Source: Thermoplasmatota archaeon
Lineage (GTDB): Archaea; Thermoplasmatota; Thermoplasmata; Methanomassiliicoccales; Methanomassiliicoccaceae
DNA length: 5,289 nucleotides
Direction: 5' to 3'
Assembly (NCBI GenBank): GCA_022709105.1
Contig: JAKIXL010000076.1
Span: forward strand, 1 to 5,289
This document shows positions 1-5,145 of this stretch, piece after piece; positions within the stretch are counted from its first letter, which is position 1, and the number at the start of each line of letters is the position of its first letter. The position numbers and the translations under genes are program-made. Below the pieces are notes generated by a model. It searched no databases, was not told the origin of the DNA, and saw only the letters and a program-made list of their open reading frames with translations.

Positions 1-5
1 CTCTG

Positions 6-1088
6 ATGAAGAGAAATCACATTATCGCCGCTGTTGCAGTGGTCGCTGTCGTTGTGGTCGCGGTCCTAGCGTGGTCGATGATGCCGTCTTCAACGGAAAA
101 GACGGTAAAGTTCACGACCGTCGCTCCTAGATTGCAGGCCGACGGCATCGCTCAAGGCAGCATCGCGGGGGGAGTGGCCTGGGAACCATACTGCTCACAG
201 GCCATCATGTCCGGGAACGCACATGTGCTGTACTGGTCCAATGAGATCTGGCCAGACCATCCTTGCTGCGTGATCATTGCCAGCAATTCGTTCGCCCAGA
301 ACAACCCTGACGTCGTCAAGGCCTTCCTGAAAGCGAACTCACTTGCGAACCAGTGGATCGCAGAAGCGATGGCCGATCCCAGCAGTGACAACTACACGCT
401 GCTTCTGGACATGGGAGCTAAGTTCAGTAATGTGAACGATGACACTGTGGCGTCCGCGCTGAACCACACAAAGTTCACTGACCAGCTGTCCTCGTCGTTC
501 CGGAACGGAATGAAGAACTTCACCAATGAGTTCATTGCCCTTGGGCAGACCAGTGAACAGAAGGTCAAGGACGCTGGTTATTCGTCGGTCGATGACTTTA
601 TCAACAAGTACTTGGACGAGTCCTATCTCGATGCGATCGATAGTGTCGAGCCAACCTCCGTCATGACCGACGTAAGGGTCGGATATCTGGCTGGGGATCT
701 GCACCAGTTCGCTCGCCTTGTAGCGTCCAATGCTACCGTGGGCGGTGGGACCTCTCTGTTCAACAAGTACGGGATAAATGACATCGCTGCAAACGCCGGC
801 GGGTTCTCTGCTGGGCCGGCGGAGATGGATGCCTTCGCCTCCAATACCGTGGACATCGGCTACCTTGGTTCGCCTCCTGCCATCCTGAAGCACCTGAACA
901 ACAACATACCGGTAAAGGTCGTGGCGGCGGCGAACACGGAGGGTTCCGCCCTCGTGGTGTCCAATGACATCCACAGCTTCGAGGACCTTAACGGAAAGAC
1001 CGTAGGGGACCCCGGACTTGGCACCATCCAACATCTGCTGCTGCAGGCAATGGCAGAGAAGAACGGTTTCAAGACCGCGGCGGCCTGA
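6..1088 (+). CDS. ABC transporter substrate-binding protein (nitrate/sulfonate/taurine class) with swapped halves
   Basis: Membrane-anchored extracytoplasmic binding protein, 360 aa, expected to capture a small anion and deliver it to the permease and ATPase encoded downstream. Residues 1-30 are a signal or anchor segment: MKR, then a run of A and V to about residue 22. No lipobox cysteine is seen. Family features are clear but in reversed order. Residues 34-212 match the usual second half of SsuA/TauA/NMT1-type proteins (VAWEPYCSQAI at 57-67, then a helical region ending DDFINKYLDESYLD). Residues 223-357 match the usual first half (RVGYLAGDLHQFARL, LFNKYGI, FSAGPAEMDAF, VDIGYLGSPPAIL, VKVVAAANTEGSALVV, FEDLNGKTVGDPGLGTIQHLLLQ). 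The protein stops at the point where the second half would normally follow. The ATG at 6 gives a good signal peptide, but only five upstream bases are visible, so the ribosome site cannot be judged. Class is sure, substrate is not. Circular permutation, duplication remnant and misassembly are the alternatives for the odd order. Confidence 0.88.
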   Translation: MKRNHIIAAVAVVAVVVVAVLAWSMMPSSTEKTVKFTTVAPRLQADGIAQGSIAGGVAWEPYCSQAIMSGNAHVLYWSNEIWPDHPCCVIIASNSFAQNNPDVVKAFLKANSLANQWIAEAMADPSSDNYTLLLDMGAKFSNVNDDTVASALNHTKFTDQLSSSFRNGMKNFTNEFIALGQTSEQKVKDAGYSSVDDFINKYLDESYLDAIDSVEPTSVMTDVRVGYLAGDLHQFARLVASNATVGGGTSLFNKYGINDIAANAGGFSAGPAEMDAFASNTVDIGYLGSPPAILKHLNNNIPVKVVAAANTEGSALVVSNDIHSFEDLNGKTVGDPGLGTIQHLLLQAMAEKNGFKTAAA

Positions 1089-1100
1089 TGGCCACCTAAA

Positions 1101-1115
1101 CCTTTTTCTTCTTTT
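1101..1115 (+). terminator. T-rich tract between binding-protein and permease genes
   Basis: The 46-nt gap after the binding-protein stop holds a pyrimidine tract, CCTTTTTCTTCTTTT. T-rich runs without a hairpin act as intrinsic terminators in archaea, so this could cause full or partial termination and lower permease/ATPase expression relative to the binding protein. No convincing BRE/TATA is seen between it and the permease start, so partial read-through is the simplest reading. Inference from composition only. Confidence 0.35.
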
Positions 1116-1134
1116 AACAAGTATCGGGGACGCG

Positions 1135-1956
1135 ATGACGGCTAATGAAAAGCCAGGCGGCCTGGGCCATTCCTTTTTCGGCTTTAAGAGGGAGCGGGCG
1201 TTCGATTATTCCCTGTACGTCGCTTCCTTGATCGGGTTCATCGCCATCTGGTGGATCGGTTCGATCGTCTTGAGCAAGGCCTACCTGCCTACGCCCCTCG
1301 AAGTGGTGGACGCTTTCTTCAAGGCGTTCAAGCAAGACCCTGCTACCAATCTGCCCATGATGCAGCAGGTCATGGCCAGTCTTGGGCGTTTTGCTTTCGG
1401 CTTCGGACTGGCCCTCTTGGTAGCGGTCCCATTAGGCCTGGCAATGGGCTACTCTCGCATATTCGAAGGGCTCGGTAAACCGATCGTGGAGATCTTGCGT
1501 CCGATACCTCCCATCGCCTGTGTCCCGCTGTTCTTTGTCGCCTTCGGTCTGTTCATCGGTCCGGTCATGACCATCTTCCTGGGGGCGTTCTTCCCCCTCG
1601 TCACCAATGTGATGTTCGGGGTGAAGAGCGTGGAGCCGGCCCTGCTTGACGCGGCCAAAACGCTCGGCGCCAGCCGGATGACCATTTTCACCAAGGTCGT
1701 CTTCCCTTACACCATCCCATATCTGATGACCGGCGTGACCGTCGGTCTGGGCATAGGATGGATGTGCATCGTCGCGGCGGAGATGATCGGAGCACGGGGT
1801 GGCGGCATCGGTGCAATCATCCTTCGCAACGGCGACATTGGCCTTTACGAGTACATGTTCGCCGGCATGCTGATGATAGCCATCTTGGGCCTGCTGACCA
1901 CAGGCTTGAGCAAATTCATCGAAAGGAGGGTCTCCATATGGATGGGAATGCGTTAA
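1135..1956 (+). CDS. ABC transporter permease (nitrate/sulfonate/taurine class)
   Basis: Inner-membrane channel subunit, 273 aa, a normal length for the SsuC/TauC/NrtB type (BPD_transp_1 domain). It has about six hydrophobic spans, near residues 27-46, 85-106, 124-140, 142-160, 196-216 and 240-260. LPTPLEVVDAF at 51-61 is typical of the family's periplasmic entry. The EAA coupling loop that docks on the ATPase is seen at 172-195 (DAAKTLGAS...FPYTIP, with the conserved Gly at 178). I chose the ATG at 1135: it is preceded by a weak GGGGA at 1126-1130, and the protein then begins with a short polar segment as in homologues. The reading frame is open back to 1018, but that extension overlaps the binding-protein gene and translates to Cys/Arg-rich sequence unlike the family. 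The gene's 3' end carries the ribosome site of the ATPase gene. Family is certain; the substrate could be a sulfonate, nitrate, bicarbonate or a thiamine precursor. Confidence 0.95.
   Translation: MTANEKPGGLGHSFFGFKRERAFDYSLYVASLIGFIAIWWIGSIVLSKAYLPTPLEVVDAFFKAFKQDPATNLPMMQQVMASLGRFAFGFGLALLVAVPLGLAMGYSRIFEGLGKPIVEILRPIPPIACVPLFFVAFGLFIGPVMTIFLGAFFPLVTNVMFGVKSVEPALLDAAKTLGASRMTIFTKVVFPYTIPYLMTGVTVGLGIGWMCIVAAEMIGARGGGIGAIILRNGDIGLYEYMFAGMLMIAILGLLTTGLSKFIERRVSIWMGMR
1925..1930 (+). promoter_or_regulatory. Strong ribosome binding site for the ATPase gene
   Basis: GGAGGG with a 7-nt spacer to the ATG at 1938. It lies inside the permease coding region and decides the ATPase start, since the same frame stays open back to 1758. 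Its strength suggests independent initiation rather than only translational coupling. Confidence 0.85.
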
Positions 1957-2708
1957 GTCTGTCCATCAAGAAGATGACCAAGGTCTTCCCCAAAGGAGAG
2001 GGTGAGCTGGTCGCACTTCAGGACATTGACCTTGATGTCATAGACGGAGAGTTCGTTTGTGTGCTGGGGCCCTCTGGGTGTGGGAAGACCACCCTGCTCA
2101 GGATAATCGCGGGCCTGGAACCGAAGTCCTCCGGCAGCATGGTCCTAAAGGGGAAGGAGATAGAGGGTCCGGGACCTGACCGTGGGATGGTGTTCCAGGA
2201 GTTTGCGCTATTTCCCTGGAGATCGGTCCGCCGAAATGTGGAGTTTGGCCTGGAGATCAAGAAAATGCCCCCGGAGATGCGAAAGGAGACCTCTCAGAAA
2301 TACATCGACCTGGTGGGCCTCAAAGGTTTCGAGGACTCTCACCCAAACCAGCTCTCTGGCGGCATGAAGCAGCGTGTTGGCATCGCCAGGGCTCTGGCCA
2401 ACGAGCCTTCGATCCTGCTAATGGACGAGCCGTTCGGAGCTTTGGACGCTCAGACCAGGAACCAGATGCAGAAGGAACTTCTTCGCATCTGGTCAGAGAC
2501 GAGGAAGACCATCGTATTCATCACCCACTCCGTCGATGAGGCCGTGTTCTTGGCAGACCGCGTGGTCGTCCTTACCTCTCGACCGGGAAGGATAAAGACG
2601 GTCCATAAGATCGACCTGCCTCGCCCCCGGAACCGCGCTAGTCAAGAGTTCATCAAACTTAGAAGGGATATCCTGGACGAGCTGGAGCTGCAGCGGCAGG
2701 GCGTATGA
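1938..2708 (+). CDS. ABC transporter ATP-binding protein (nitrate/sulfonate/taurine class)
   Basis: Cytoplasmic ATPase that powers the importer, 256 aa, usual length for SsuB/TauB/NrtD-type subunits. All motifs are intact and in order: Walker A GPSGCGKTT at 44-52, Q-loop VFQEFALFPW with Gln 87, ABC signature LSGGMKQRVGIARAL at 139-153, Walker B ILLMDEP at 159-165 followed by the D-loop FGALD, and switch His 197 in ITHSVDEA. The Q-loop ending in FPW and the tail TSRPGRI are characteristic of the nitrate/taurine subgroup. Start: ATG at 1938, seven bases after a GGAGGG. It overlaps the end of the permease gene by 19 nt, a sign of a tight operon. The frame is open upstream to 1758, but that stretch is antisense-like His/Arg-rich sequence inside the permease and is not protein. 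No regulatory C-terminal domain is present. Function as the transporter ATPase is sure; the substrate is not. Confidence 0.96.
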   Translation: MDGNALSLSIKKMTKVFPKGEGELVALQDIDLDVIDGEFVCVLGPSGCGKTTLLRIIAGLEPKSSGSMVLKGKEIEGPGPDRGMVFQEFALFPWRSVRRNVEFGLEIKKMPPEMRKETSQKYIDLVGLKGFEDSHPNQLSGGMKQRVGIARALANEPSILLMDEPFGALDAQTRNQMQKELLRIWSETRKTIVFITHSVDEAVFLADRVVVLTSRPGRIKTVHKIDLPRPRNRASQEFIKLRRDILDELELQRQGV

Positions 2709-2747
2709 GATGCTCTCCTTTATGATCGGGCCTCTTGACCGCGAGCG
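2709..2747. other. Short convergent intergenic gap
   Basis: Thirty-nine bases separate the stop of the ABC ATPase gene (plus) from the stop of the HTH regulator gene (minus). I see no clear hairpin or T-run in it for either direction, so the two transcripts may overlap at their 3' ends. Confidence 0.5.
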
Positions 2748-3269
2748 CTAGAGCGTCTTCTGCACCGCGACCTCGATCGCCCTTAAGATGCTTTCCCGAG
2801 GGATGACGATGGATACCGGGATAGTCAGTATCTTTTGTATTGTCGGGGCCACGATGGGCGCGCAGACGATGGCCAGCGCACCGTCCTTCTCCGCCATCAC
2901 CGCCGCGACTATGGCGTCCTCCATGCTGTTCGCGGGGTACTCCTTCACCCGGACATCACGCTCGCCCAGCCTCACCGTCCGCTCCTCGATGCGGTTCAGC
3001 ACCGGGCGGGCGGCGATGACCGCTATGAAGTTGCCGTGAGGCTTGGTCTCCATCCTGCGCACCGCACGAATGATGTCCCTTACCGTCCGCAGGTTCGGCT
3101 CCCTCTGGTCTTGCATGATCTTGTATATCGTTGAGGGAGATAGGCCGGTCTGGGAGCAGAACTCGTGAATGCTCATCTTCAGGTCCTCTTCCAGCACCTT
3201 GCGAAGAGAGTCGCGGAAGCCGCCCTCTTCACGCAGGATCCCGGCCACCAGCTCGTTCTCCAGCGACAT
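2748..3269 (-). CDS. HTH transcriptional regulator with PrpR_N-like sensor domain
   Basis: Probable one-component DNA-binding regulator, 173 aa. Residues about 12-75 form an XRE/Cro-type helix-turn-helix region, with MSIHEFCSQTGLSPSTIYKI at 32-51 as the core and REPNLRTVRDIIRA as the following helix. Residues about 80-173 (FIAVIAARPVLNRIE, VRVKEYPANSMEDAIVAAV, ALAIVCAPIV, TIPVSIVIP) resemble the PrpR N-terminal sensor fold: a repeated beta-alpha pattern with a short motif before each helix. That resemblance is from memory and is an inference. The ATG at 3269 is preferred because it lies 4 nt after the stop of the reductase gene and has a GGAG at 3280-3283 about 10 nt upstream. The frame extends to 3305, but that start would overlap the reductase and add an Arg-rich tail. 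Its position implies co-transcription with the reductase, hence possible redox-linked control. Its ligand and target genes are unknown. It ends with TAG. Confidence 0.85.
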   Translation of the reverse strand: MSLENELVAGILREEGGFRDSLRKVLEEDLKMSIHEFCSQTGLSPSTIYKIMQDQREPNLRTVRDIIRAVRRMETKPHGNFIAVIAARPVLNRIEERTVRLGERDVRVKEYPANSMEDAIVAAVMAEKDGALAIVCAPIVAPTIQKILTIPVSIVIPRESILRAIEVAVQKTL

Positions 3270-3273
3270 GGGG

Positions 3274-4158
3274 TCACTTCTCCGAGCGTACCGCCCGGGC
3301 GGCATTTTCCCCGGCGACGCACCCCTGGCCGACCGCGCGTGCGAGCTGCCATGGGGCCCCGGTCACGTCTCCGCATGCATATACTTTCTCCATCTCGGTG
3401 CGGCAGTTCTCGTCCACCGGGATCTTCCCGCTGGGATCGGGGATTATCCCCAGTTCCAGCGCCAGCTCTATGGAGCCTTTCGCCCCCAAGGCGACGAACA
3501 CGCCGTTCACGTCCAGGCGCCTCCCGTCCTCCAGCTCCAGGCCGGTGACCGTCTGCTCACCGACGATGCGCGACGGCTTCGCCTGCACCATCTCCACCAT
3601 GGCCTTGCGGGCCTTGCTCACCATCTGCTCTGATGCTTTGAGCTGCCGGTGGACCCAATATACCTTGGACGCGTATTCGGCCATCAGGGCCGCGGATTCG
3701 GCGGCCTCGCTCTCCTCGCCTATCACCGCCACAGGACGGCCCCTGAAGAACCCAGCGTCACAGGAAGCGCAATAACTGACCCCCTTTCCAAGGAACTCCT
3801 TCTCTCCAGGGACGTTCAGCTTGGCCCGCGAGATCCCTACGGCAAGCACCAATGCCCGAGAGCGTATCTCCCTCTCCCGGTCGGTTATGACCACGAATGA
3901 TTCGCCATCCTTGGTCAGCTTGATCACCTCTTCCTCGAGAAGCTCGGCGCCGAATCGTCTGGCCTGTTCCCTTCCCTTGCTTAGTAGGTCCGAACCGTCC
4001 ACCGAATCGATGCCCAGATAGTTCTCGACCTCCGCGCGGTTCAAGGAAGATGCTTCGCTCTTCCCCACCGCTACGACCTTGACCTTTTTTCTTGCTGCGT
4101 GGATCGCGGCCTGCAGTCCTGCTGGACCCAGACCTATGATTGTGATGTCCGCCTCCAT
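3274..4158 (-). CDS. trxB: Thioredoxin reductase-like flavoprotein, NADPH site degenerate
   Basis: FAD-dependent disulfide reductase, 294 aa, slightly shorter than typical thioredoxin reductases (about 310-320). It should pass electrons via FAD to a CxxC pair and on to thioredoxin. Visible features are the FAD dinucleotide motif GLGPAG at 9-14, the ATG-like strand LVLAVGIS at 103-110, the redox pair Cys130-Ala-Ser-Cys133 followed by DAGFF, and the C-terminal FAD motif YACGDVTGAPWQLARAVGQG at 260-279. The second nucleotide site is abnormal: residues 147-155 read GEESEAAES instead of a glycine-rich GGGxSAxEE, and the usual HRRxxxR that grips the NADPH phosphate is HRQLKASEQ at 170-178. NADPH use is therefore doubtful. 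Start ATG at 4158 has GGGAG at 4163-4167 and its own TATA box. A thioredoxin gene lies immediately upstream on the same strand, supporting the pairing. Strong as a family call, open as to electron donor. Confidence 0.92.
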   Translation of the reverse strand: MEADITIIGLGPAGLQAAIHAARKKVKVVAVGKSEASSLNRAEVENYLGIDSVDGSDLLSKGREQARRFGAELLEEEVIKLTKDGESFVVITDREREIRSRALVLAVGISRAKLNVPGEKEFLGKGVSYCASCDAGFFRGRPVAVIGEESEAAESAALMAEYASKVYWVHRQLKASEQMVSKARKAMVEMVQAKPSRIVGEQTVTGLELEDGRRLDVNGVFVALGAKGSIELALELGIIPDPSGKIPVDENCRTEMEKVYACGDVTGAPWQLARAVGQGCVAGENAARAVRSEK

Positions 4159-4162
4159 TGTT

Positions 4163-4203
4163 CTCCCGAAGCCATTAGCGCCGGGATGGTTTTTATACTT
4201 TCG
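4163..4203 (-). promoter_or_regulatory. Promoter (BRE/TATA) and ribosome site of the reductase gene
   Basis: Read on the minus strand, CGAAAG (4203-4198, BRE-like) is followed by TATAAAAA (4197-4190). Transcription would start about 25 nt downstream, near 4168-4172, giving a leader of only about 10-14 nt that begins close to the GGGAG at 4167-4163. It drives the reductase and, by its 4-nt linkage, the HTH gene. Confidence 0.75.
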
Positions 4204-4217
4204 TGATGAGGAAGTCC

Positions 4218-4234
4218 GAAAAGTAAAAATGTAA
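4218..4234 (-). terminator. T-rich terminator after thioredoxin
   Basis: About ten bases after the thioredoxin stop the minus strand reads TTTACATTTTTACTTTT, a typical archaeal T-rich termination signal with no hairpin. It separates the thioredoxin transcript from the reductase promoter just downstream. Confidence 0.6.
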
Positions 4235-4243
4235 ATGGTTTGC

Positions 4244-4639
4244 TCAAAGGTGGGCCTTGAGCCGGCGGGCCAGGTCCTCCTTTGGCTTTGCCCCTACGAT
4301 GCGCTCCACAAGGTCGCCTCCCTTCATCACCAGCAATGTGGGGATGGCCTCGATCTGAAAGCGCATGGATATCTTGGGGTTCATGTCAGTGTTGAGCTTG
4401 CCGAAGGCTATCTTCCCCTGCATTTCCTTTGCAAGGGCATCGATAACCGGGGCCACCATGCGGCACGGCCCGCACCACGGCGCCCAGCAGTCCACGACCG
4501 CCAGGCCATATTTCTTGACGAAATCGTTGAACGTGCCGTCGGTCACATCGACGGGCTCGGAAGGCCAATCGGCTTCCATAGCTACGCTCTTCATCAGTTC
4601 CTGCTTTTTCTTTTCCCTTATCTGATCGATCTCGTCCAC
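4244..4639 (-). CDS. trxA: Thioredoxin, GTG start
   Basis: Small cytoplasmic disulfide reductant, 131 aa from the chosen start. The thioredoxin fold spans about residues 28-131. The active site is WCGPC at 55-59 (Cys56, Cys59), the buried Asp is at 50 in VVDCWAPWCGPC, and the cis-proline is Pro100 in IEAIPTLLV. Residues 1-27 are a charged helical extension (DEIDQIREKKKQELMKS) not found in E. coli Trx. Similar extensions occur on thioredoxins of methanogens (from memory). Start: GTG at 4639, six bases after a perfect GGAGGT at 4651-4646. The ATG at 4675 in the same frame is rejected because it lies at about the predicted transcription start and would leave the GGAGGT inside the gene. ATG codons at 4558 and 4576 lack such a site. 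The reductase gene follows downstream and is the likely partner. Confidence 0.95.
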   Translation of the reverse strand: MDEIDQIREKKKQELMKSVAMEADWPSEPVDVTDGTFNDFVKKYGLAVVDCWAPWCGPCRMVAPVIDALAKEMQGKIAFGKLNTDMNPKISMRFQIEAIPTLLVMKGGDLVERIVGAKPKEDLARRLKAHL

Positions 4640-4645
4640 ATTATG

Positions 4646-4651
4646 ACCTCC
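4646..4651 (-). promoter_or_regulatory. Ribosome binding site deciding the GTG start of thioredoxin
   Basis: The minus strand reads GGAGGT, then six bases, then GTG (4639-4637). This is the best-placed ribosome site in the window and sets a non-ATG start, adding the charged N-terminal extension. Confidence 0.85.
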
Positions 4652-4652
4652 A

Positions 4653-4681
4653 ACGGTTTTACAGTTCAAATGCAAAACCGT
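4653..4681. repeat. Perfect 8-bp inverted repeat in thioredoxin leader
   Basis: ACGGTTTT (4653-4660) and AAAACCGT (4674-4681) are exact inverse copies separated by 13 bases. The repeat covers the predicted thioredoxin transcription start (about 4676) and ends one base upstream of the GGAGGT ribosome site. It could be a repressor operator blocking polymerase, or, if transcription starts a few bases earlier than predicted, an RNA hairpin affecting access to the ribosome site. Confidence 0.6.
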
Positions 4682-4697
4682 ATATCGCGTTCATCGT

Positions 4698-4710
4698 TAT
4701 ATAAATTTCC
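4698..4710 (-). promoter_or_regulatory. Promoter (BRE/TATA) of thioredoxin
   Basis: On the minus strand GGAAA (4710-4706) precedes TTTATATA (4705-4698), a near-ideal archaeal BRE plus TATA box. The start is expected about 25 nt downstream, near 4676, giving a leader of about 37 nt. The core TTATATAA is itself palindromic, so it could also support weak transcription toward the PRC-barrel gene. Confidence 0.8.
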
Positions 4711-4713
4711 GAT

Positions 4714-4726
4714 GACCTGTGAGGTC
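4714..4726. repeat. 5-3-5 palindrome upstream of the thioredoxin promoter
   Basis: GACCT-GTG-AGGTC is an exact inverted repeat three bases upstream of the BRE element of the thioredoxin promoter, where archaeal activators commonly bind. It is short enough to arise by chance, so its role is inferred from position only. Confidence 0.35.
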
Positions 4727-4782
4727 CGTTCCTTCCGCTTGCACAGGGCTGAGCGGTCCAGCATATGAATTGGGACACAACA

Positions 4783-4790
4783 TATTAAAA
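4783..4790 (+). promoter_or_regulatory. Probable TATA box of the PRC-barrel gene
   Basis: TATTAAAA lies 31 bases upstream of the ATG at 4822. Initiation would be expected near 4812, giving a leader of about 10 nt, in line with the short leaders common in archaea. The BRE region upstream is not clear. Confidence 0.5.
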
Positions 4791-4821
4791 GAGGGAACGG
4801 GATACCACGCCGGGATGACTC

Positions 4822-5085
4822 ATGCTAGAGGAAGCGTCTGAGCTAATGGGACTGCAGGTCTACACGTCGAGCGGCATTTTCCTTGGAAACGTCAACAACC
4901 TGGTCATCGACCTGGACAATAAGCGCGTGGATGGCCTGTTCGTCAGCGAGACGAACCCTCTGCTGGTGGAAGAGTCCAAGGCCGTTAACGTTCCGTTCCG
5001 GTGGATCCAGTCGGTCGGGGACATCATCATCCTGAAATACTTCCCCAAGCGGGTCACCACTAAGAAGCCCGCGGCCAAGCTATAG
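4822..5085 (+). CDS. PRC-barrel domain protein
   Basis: Small soluble protein of 87 aa consisting of one PRC-barrel domain, a six-stranded beta fold named after the photosynthetic reaction centre H subunit and related to RimM. The domain spans residues about 6-77: ELMGLQVYTSSGIFLGNVNNL, then VIDLDNKRVDGLFV, VPFRWIQSVGDIIIL. A basic tail (KRVTTKKPAAK) follows. Free-standing copies of this size are common in methanogens and other Euryarchaeota, where their role is unsettled; RNA binding or protein docking has been suggested for the fold. The ATG at 4822 is chosen because it follows a weak GGGATG (4812-4817) and lies a suitable distance after the TATA box. The next in-frame ATG at 4846 would cut the first helix. 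It is divergent from thioredoxin and ends in TAG followed by a hairpin terminator. Confidence 0.88.
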   Translation: MLEEASELMGLQVYTSSGIFLGNVNNLVIDLDNKRVDGLFVSETNPLLVEESKAVNVPFRWIQSVGDIIILKYFPKRVTTKKPAAKL

Positions 5086-5100
5086 GTCAGGGCATCCTTT

Positions 5101-5141
5101 CGAGGGCGGTCGTTCCCTCGCCCTTTCACTCTTTTAATTTT
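5101..5141 (+). terminator. Hairpin plus T-rich terminator of the PRC-barrel gene
   Basis: CGAGGG (5101-5106) pairs with CCCTCG (5115-5120) across an 8-base loop. A shifted pairing, AGGGCG (5103-5108) with CGCCCT (5119-5124), is also possible. A T-rich stretch with CTTTTAATTTT ends at 5141. It starts 15 bases after the PRC-barrel stop. The TTTTAATTTT part could alternatively act as a TATA-like element for the region to the right. Confidence 0.65.
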
Positions 5142-5145
5142 CGAA

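Noticed and set aside
339..1034. Long minus-strand open frame opposite the binding protein
   Set aside because: Its translation is low-complexity Val/Arg/His-rich, has no recognisable domain, and lies entirely over a gene with clear family motifs.
1018..1134. Upstream extension of the permease frame to an ATG at 1018
   Set aside because: It overlaps the binding-protein gene, gives Cys/Arg-rich sequence unlike permease N-termini, and the ATG at 1135 gives a normal family start.
1758..1937. Upstream extension of the ATPase frame to an ATG at 1758
   Set aside because: It is a His/Arg-rich shadow of the permease; a strong GGAGGG sits before the ATG at 1938.
3270..3305. Longer start for the HTH regulator at 3305
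   Set aside because: It would overlap the reductase gene and add an Arg-rich tail with no ribosome site; ATG at 3269 fits the 4-nt gap.
3131..3775. Plus-strand open frames opposite the reductase and regulator
   Set aside because: Ser/Pro/Arg/Ala-rich shadows typical of GC-rich antisense frames; the minus strand carries unambiguous FAD and CxxC motifs.
4235..4768. Plus-strand 177-codon frame opposite thioredoxin
   Set aside because: It is antisense to the WCGPC thioredoxin and runs through that gene's promoter; no domain is recognisable.
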